This document shows, piece after piece, positions 59,635 through 64,000 of a stretch of DNA of 64,000 bases (positions are counted from its first letter, which is position 1; each line of letters opens with the position of its first letter). The stretch is from assembly GCA_030549205.1 (NCBI GenBank), contig JAUKTV010000013.1:1054001-1118000 (forward strand). Direction: 5' to 3'. Position numbers and translations under genes: made by a program. The notes under the pieces are model-generated. The model saw nothing but the letters and a program-made list of their open reading frames with translations, made no database searches and had not been told where the DNA came from. Origin of the DNA: Apiosordaria backusii. Its lineage: Eukaryota; Ascomycota; Sordariomycetes; Sordariales; Lasiosphaeriaceae.

Positions 59635-60761
59635 GACTTTCGATGGTGGCACGGGCTTCGGGTGTTTGTTGCCTGGAAAAAGTCCTACAAACGGATTGTG
59701 ACGAGACCGGAGGATGTGACTGTAGACAGTTAGTTCAACTTTGCTGAGACGTTTCCTGTCTTGAATCTCGACGCACCATCTTCTCTAGAATTATTCGGCA
59801 ATCAGGAAAAGCAAGGCTTGTAGTGGATGTCTCTTCATTGGCCCATGTGCTGGCGAAGTTGCTGACCTCGCTCCCATAGGGCTGATGAAAGCTCTTTTGA
59901 AAAATGCCTGACCTGGAAAAGGTGGCAGCATCCACCTGCATTCGAGACTGGTGCTTCTGTATTTCTCTTACTCTTCGGTACCCACGCGCCAGGTTCAAGA
60001 CTGCAGTAGTTTCCTGCGGGGAGCCGGTATTGGCGACGCCACCAGTGGCAGGGCTGATTTCGACAGGGTCACGACCAATCTGTGTGTCTATGACTGCTGT
60101 CGAGGTCGAGTGTGGCTTTTGTCGCACAAGCAGCGATCATCCAATCTTTGTCTCTGATCAAGCGTGCTCCGCCATCCCGAGACTTCCTTGGGCCAATCAC
60201 GCATTCCCTCGACCTCAATTATCCCGACGCTGAGCTTCTCTCTCCACCTCCTCCAATGTCCACCGCGGCCATGACCCAGCTCCTCCTTCTGCAGCCGCCG
60301 GGTGGCAGAAGCTGAATGGGGGGTGAGGCAGCTGTCGGAGCTCAGTGCGTATAATCTCGTAGCGTGATGGGAATGGGGCGTCGGAAACCGGGGTGCCACG
60401 ACATTCGGGGGAGCGTACGTACATATCAATGTTTCCGAGGCCTTGTTCTGGATCATGTCTTGCAATCCCCTGCTGTGTCTGTGTCTGTGCCTGTCGCGTT
60501 TCTCTTCCACGTTATCAAACTTTTTGTTCGCTTTCTCGCCATGCGCTGAAGGGTTCTGCGTTTGTTACTTCCCACGAGCGACGAGTCGCACAAATCAGTT
60601 CGTGGCCACCTACCTCCCCGGCAAACACCCACCGCTCCTTCCTTCCAGGTTCTCTTCGGACCCTCGGCCCCACCTGCTCAGGCGGCCGCTGCTGATAGCG
60701 CTGCACCTCAGTTTGCTCGGCCTGGATTCTGATCAGATGAGGTGGGAAAGAGAAGAGAGCG
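59635..60761. other. Intergenic region
   Basis: 1.1 kb between two plus-strand genes. Minus-strand frames at 59735-60127 and 60088-60510 lack splice, codon or domain support. Confidence 0.4.
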
Positions 60762-63162
60762 ATGCTTGCCCACCAGTTCCAACCACTTGTCCTTGTTTTC
60801 ATCTCATTATTTTGCCTGTCGATTGCACAGTATGACCCCATCAAAGACTTTTGCAGACGGTTTGGCCACCAGTCGGCCGTGGTCGACAATCGACTTTACA
60901 TAGACGGGGGGCTGGTGAACTGGAAGCCATTCACCTCATTGTCCCCCAACTACACCAGTACGTTGCCGCTGGCAACTTGCATACACTCGCATGTCTCCTG
61001 ATACTTACTTACCTGCCACTTTAGACCCCTTCCTCACATTCAGCGATCTCAGCACTGAGACGAAAGACATGCCCACGCTGTATGCCAGTCTCTCCAAGAA
61101 TGCAACGGTTCCAAGCGTCATGGGCGGGAAGTTGTGGGAGGACTCGGTCAACAAAAGATTGTATCTGTATGGCGGCGAAACTTACCAGGCACCACCAACA
61201 AACTTTCTGCTCTATGCCTATGATATTCTCAAGGACAAGTGGGATTCTTTTGGCCCACCAACAGGGACGGCAGCCATTATCCCAACCAGTTTTGGTGCCG
61301 GCGTGTCCGTTCCCGCGAGAGGAGAAGCATACTACTATGGCGGGTTCCACAATAATGCATCAGTTCCCGGTTGGACAGGCCCTCCTCGAGCATCTAACAG
61401 GCTAATCAAATACGACATGGACACCAACGCATGGAGCAATGTGACCGGCCCAGACGAAGTCAGGAGAGCTGAAGGCGAAATGTTCTTCCTTCCTCTCAGT
61501 GACGCCGGCATGCTGGTCTACTTTGGGGGCAGTCAGGACTTGTTTGGTAACGGAACTTTGACGCCTGAGCCTCTGGACACCATTTTCCTCTACGACCTCG
61601 CCAACGGGAAATGGTATGCGCAAAAGGCATCAGGAAGGATCCCAGAGAATCGACGTCGGTTCTGCGGAGGAGCAACTTGGGCTCAAGATCAATCAAGCTA
61701 CAATATGTTTGTGTCTTCTATTTCACCGTCAGCGTTAACAGGCAGGCGGCTAACGGCTTGTAGCTACATCTATGGAGGGTCTGGCTTCCCTCCAAGCACG
61801 GCAGGATATGATGATATCTATGTGCTCACCATCCCAAGCTTCCAGTGGATCAGAGGTCCGTACCCAAAAGATAGCAACATCACCGGGCCTTTCCCAAAGA
61901 ACATGATGAGCTGCAACGTTGTCAATAATGCTCAGATGGTAATTGTTGGTGGTTCAAACTCGAATGCCACTGGGTACGAATGCGATGTTGACGTGGTAGG
62001 GGGGCAACACAACATGAATCTAGGGCAGGAGAACCCAGAGAAGGCCATTTGGGCAAGGTATCAGCCAAAGCTTACAACATATGCCGTGCCTACCTTCATC
62101 ATGTCAGCAGTTGGTGGTCGTAACACCGGAGGGGCAAGAGTTCTCACTCCCTCTGGAGGCTTCAATGCACCAGATCTCTCGGTGCTAATGACTAGGAAAG
62201 CCATCATCTCTACTCGAACCCCAACACGAGACGTCAGCTTAGCAACGTCCCAAGCCCCATCGTCAACTGGGGGGCCGGAACCCGCACCACCGTTAAGCCC
62301 TGGGGCCATTGCCGGGATTGCTGTTGGAGGTGCCGTGGTACTGATTGCCCTTCTTGGGGGATGCTGCTGTTTCATCCGGTACCGTCAGAAACACTATAAG
62401 GGACCGCGCCAGCCCAGCCACGGAGTACCTCCTCACGGTTGGGGTCCATCTGGACCGCTCTCACCGGCATCTCCGGCAGTCACGCATATATCATATGCCC
62501 ACACAGTCGCAACCCAGCCACAGTCACCAGTAATGCTGCCCTCGATCCCAGTCTACCCGCCAGCAGAACTTGGCACAAACGACAACGACCAGTACCGAAC
62601 AGCCCGAACAAGCCCGGCGAGTGTCGCGGCCAAGCACGATAATTCACCCTGGGCCACGCACGCATCAACTCCGCAGACGTTGGAACCGCCAACCCCGGCA
62701 AGCGGACCGTACCCGAACCGAACGCCGTCGTACACAGAACGAGATCCGAGAACGATGCAGCCGGGGCAACCGTATTGGTCCACAACTCCGCCACAATTGC
62801 AGCAACCGCAGTTCCGGCCGACGCAGGAAGCCCAGGGGGAAATTCGTGGTTGGGTGTTCCAAGAGATGGGCAGATCTGGAACAGGCCGGCATCATCTCAA
62901 CAGTGACCGATATTGTGAGCAGATTGGACGGGGGCAAACAATTGGAAGTGGGGTTGAAGCTCTTGGTATATTTCACAATGTTTATACATCTTACGCACGT
63001 TTCTATCTTGGTTTTGCTCTTGATGATCTTGGCTCTGGTCTGAAGTTTACATTGTATAATAATCAGGTTCAGCTTCCTAACAATATACACAAGGTAACGG
63101 TTACATTTACACATGCCGTACTACGCCGTGAAAAAAACAGTAGTTTTTGCTTGCCTACATAA
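60762..63162 (+). CDS. Kelch-repeat type I membrane protein
   Basis: Three exons, 60762-60957, 61025-61706 and 61764-63162, give about 758 aa. Residues 1-22 form a signal peptide. The ectodomain holds kelch-type repeats (RLYIDGG, KRLYLYGGETY, EAYYYGGFHN, LVYFGGSQD, YIYGGSGFP, MVIVGGSN), likely a six-bladed propeller, with several glycosylation sites. A single membrane helix (AIAGIAVGGAVVLIALLGG) lies at about residues 476-498, followed by a Pro/Ser/Gln-rich cytoplasmic tail. Fungal proteins of this layout are poorly known. The last 100 residues are doubtful: another frame also has protein-like sequence there, so a missed intron or a different end is possible. Confidence 0.75.
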
Positions 63163-63636
63163 CCTATACTTTTTCAATGCCATACAGGCTTTCTTAAAAT
63201 GTTGGACATAGCTATCGACTATTTTAAAAGGCCTATCAACTGTCCAGCACAGTGGAGGTTAGATAATTGCCATGTGTTAAGTCTGGCTTACAGTACCTAT
63301 TATTATTTTCCAGAACGTGTATACCAAGACACGGGTAACATTCCAGTGAGAGGTGATCGTTTCCGGTTGCAAAACCATGCGCCAAAAATAGATCCCACGA
63401 GGTTTTGTGTTTCACCCCAGAAACTTCCCGATTCGGAGTTCTGACCCATAAATACATCTTGGGATCGTAGACAAGTCAGTTTGCAGGAAAAAAATCTGTG
63501 GGAGGGACTGTCCCGTCACAGGAGGCTTAACAGTAACATTTGAGGCCCAAAGCACAAAAAGGGGTGGAAAGGGGGTGGAGGAAGAGCGCTTGGCAAGTGG
63601 AGAAAAAAGGGGGGGAAAACTAAGGCCAAAAATGTA
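63163..63636. other. Intergenic region between kelch gene and tRNA
   Basis: No gene seen. Purine-rich, G-run-containing DNA near 63560-63620. Confidence 0.45.
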
Positions 63637-63717
63637 CTCTCCCGCCGGGAATTGAACCCGGGTCTCGAGCGTTGTTGGTTTGACAAGCTCACATACTGAC
63701 CACTATACTACGGAAGA
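63637..63717 (-). tRNA. tRNA-Asp (GUC), with a 9-nt intron
   Basis: On the minus strand the 81-nt gene folds as a cloverleaf. The acceptor stem TCTTCCG pairs with CGGGAGA (one T-G wobble). The D-arm is the fungal Asp-like GTATAGTGGTCAGTAT, the anticodon loop has GTC, and the T-arm CCGGG-TTCAATT-CCCGG is perfect. The loop is 16 nt instead of 7, explained by a 9-nt intron AACCAACAA between positions 37 and 38. The discriminator base is G, as expected for Asp. Confidence 0.93.
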
Positions 63718-64000
63718 TTTACAGATGTGTACACCTGTTGTAGTGAGAGGATTGGCTGGGAGAGATGGTGGACTGCCTACCTATAGGGGTAAGCTTGCAT
63801 CGGCTCGAATTACAGAGCAGGAGACGTTCTTTCAACAACAACCCTATAAAAGATGTGCAATTGGGTTTAACCACATTATGCGAAAAGATAAGGACGGCAC
63901 AAGGCCGCAGGCGCAATGAAGAATTTTCAGTCAGTTCGCAGATGTCTTCAAATTTCAGTACCAGGAGGACTCCGAGATATTATCGCCAAGTGTGCCGTTT
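63718..64000. other. Terminal intergenic DNA
   Basis: Upstream of the tRNA gene. No other gene supported within the window edge. Confidence 0.4.

Noticed and set aside
59735..60127. A 130-aa minus-strand open frame
   Set aside because: No recognisable features, and no neighbouring exon extends it.
60088..60510. A 140-aa minus-strand open frame
   Set aside because: Arg/His/Ser-rich random-looking sequence with no motif; it overlaps plus-strand frames of equal quality.

Overview
This window is nuclear DNA from a filamentous ascomycete, most likely a Sordariomycete close to Podospora/Chaetomium/Neurospora. The genes are split by short introns (about 50-150 nt, often GTRNGT donors and YAG acceptors), lie on both strands, and encode typical Sordariomycete families (DUF6594, DUF4246, CBM1 secreted proteins, ACS- and DHA1-type MFS transporters, a Zn2Cys6 regulator, a HHE/hemerythrin protein). 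A 12-kb block is saturated with C-to-T/G-to-A change, the mark of repeat-induced point mutation (RIP). Exon joins were chosen by eye from reading frame, splice consensus and family knowledge; none is confirmed by RNA.

Layout. 1-5.7 kb: a small coiled-coil protein gene and a DUF6594 membrane-protein gene. 5.67-17.75 kb: a nested transposon. An outer Fot/pogo-type (Tc1-mariner superfamily) DNA element with 87-bp terminal inverted repeats and a TA target duplication was interrupted by a Ty3/gypsy chromovirus with two 224-bp LTRs and a 5-bp ATAAT duplication. Both are dead: the reading frames are full of stops, yet the transposase, reverse transcriptase, RNase H, integrase and chromodomain can still be read through the RIP changes. 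The terminal repeats kept near-normal GC while everything between them fell to very low GC.

18.7-37.8 kb: a CBM1 secreted protein, a Golgi-type O-fucosyltransferase-like protein, the ribosome-assembly WD40 protein RRB1 (with a one-base frameshift as given), a clade-3-like catalase, a HHE protein, an ACS/Dal5-type MFS permease, a DUF4246 protein, an orphan multi-pass membrane protein, a small SAM methyltransferase and a thioredoxin.

38.2-52.7 kb: a large DGR2/WDR44-like WD40 protein, the ribosome-rescue factor Pelota/Dom34, a P-loop-degenerate GTPase-like protein, a secreted HNH nuclease-like protein and a DUF676-type serine lipase/esterase. 53.2-64 kb: a DHA1 MFS exporter, a Zn2Cys6 regulator, a short-chain dehydrogenase divergently transcribed from that regulator, a kelch-repeat type I membrane protein and a tRNA-Asp(GUC) with a 9-nt intron. 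The exporter/regulator/dehydrogenase trio could be a small co-regulated unit, but no biosynthetic backbone gene is present. Housekeeping genes for translation (RRB1, Pelota, tRNA-Asp) are interspersed with oxidative-stress and transport genes; there is no operon logic. I found no CRISPR, prophage or clearly novel defence system. The best leads are the RIP-sparing of terminal repeats, the RRB1 frameshift and several uncharacterised proteins.
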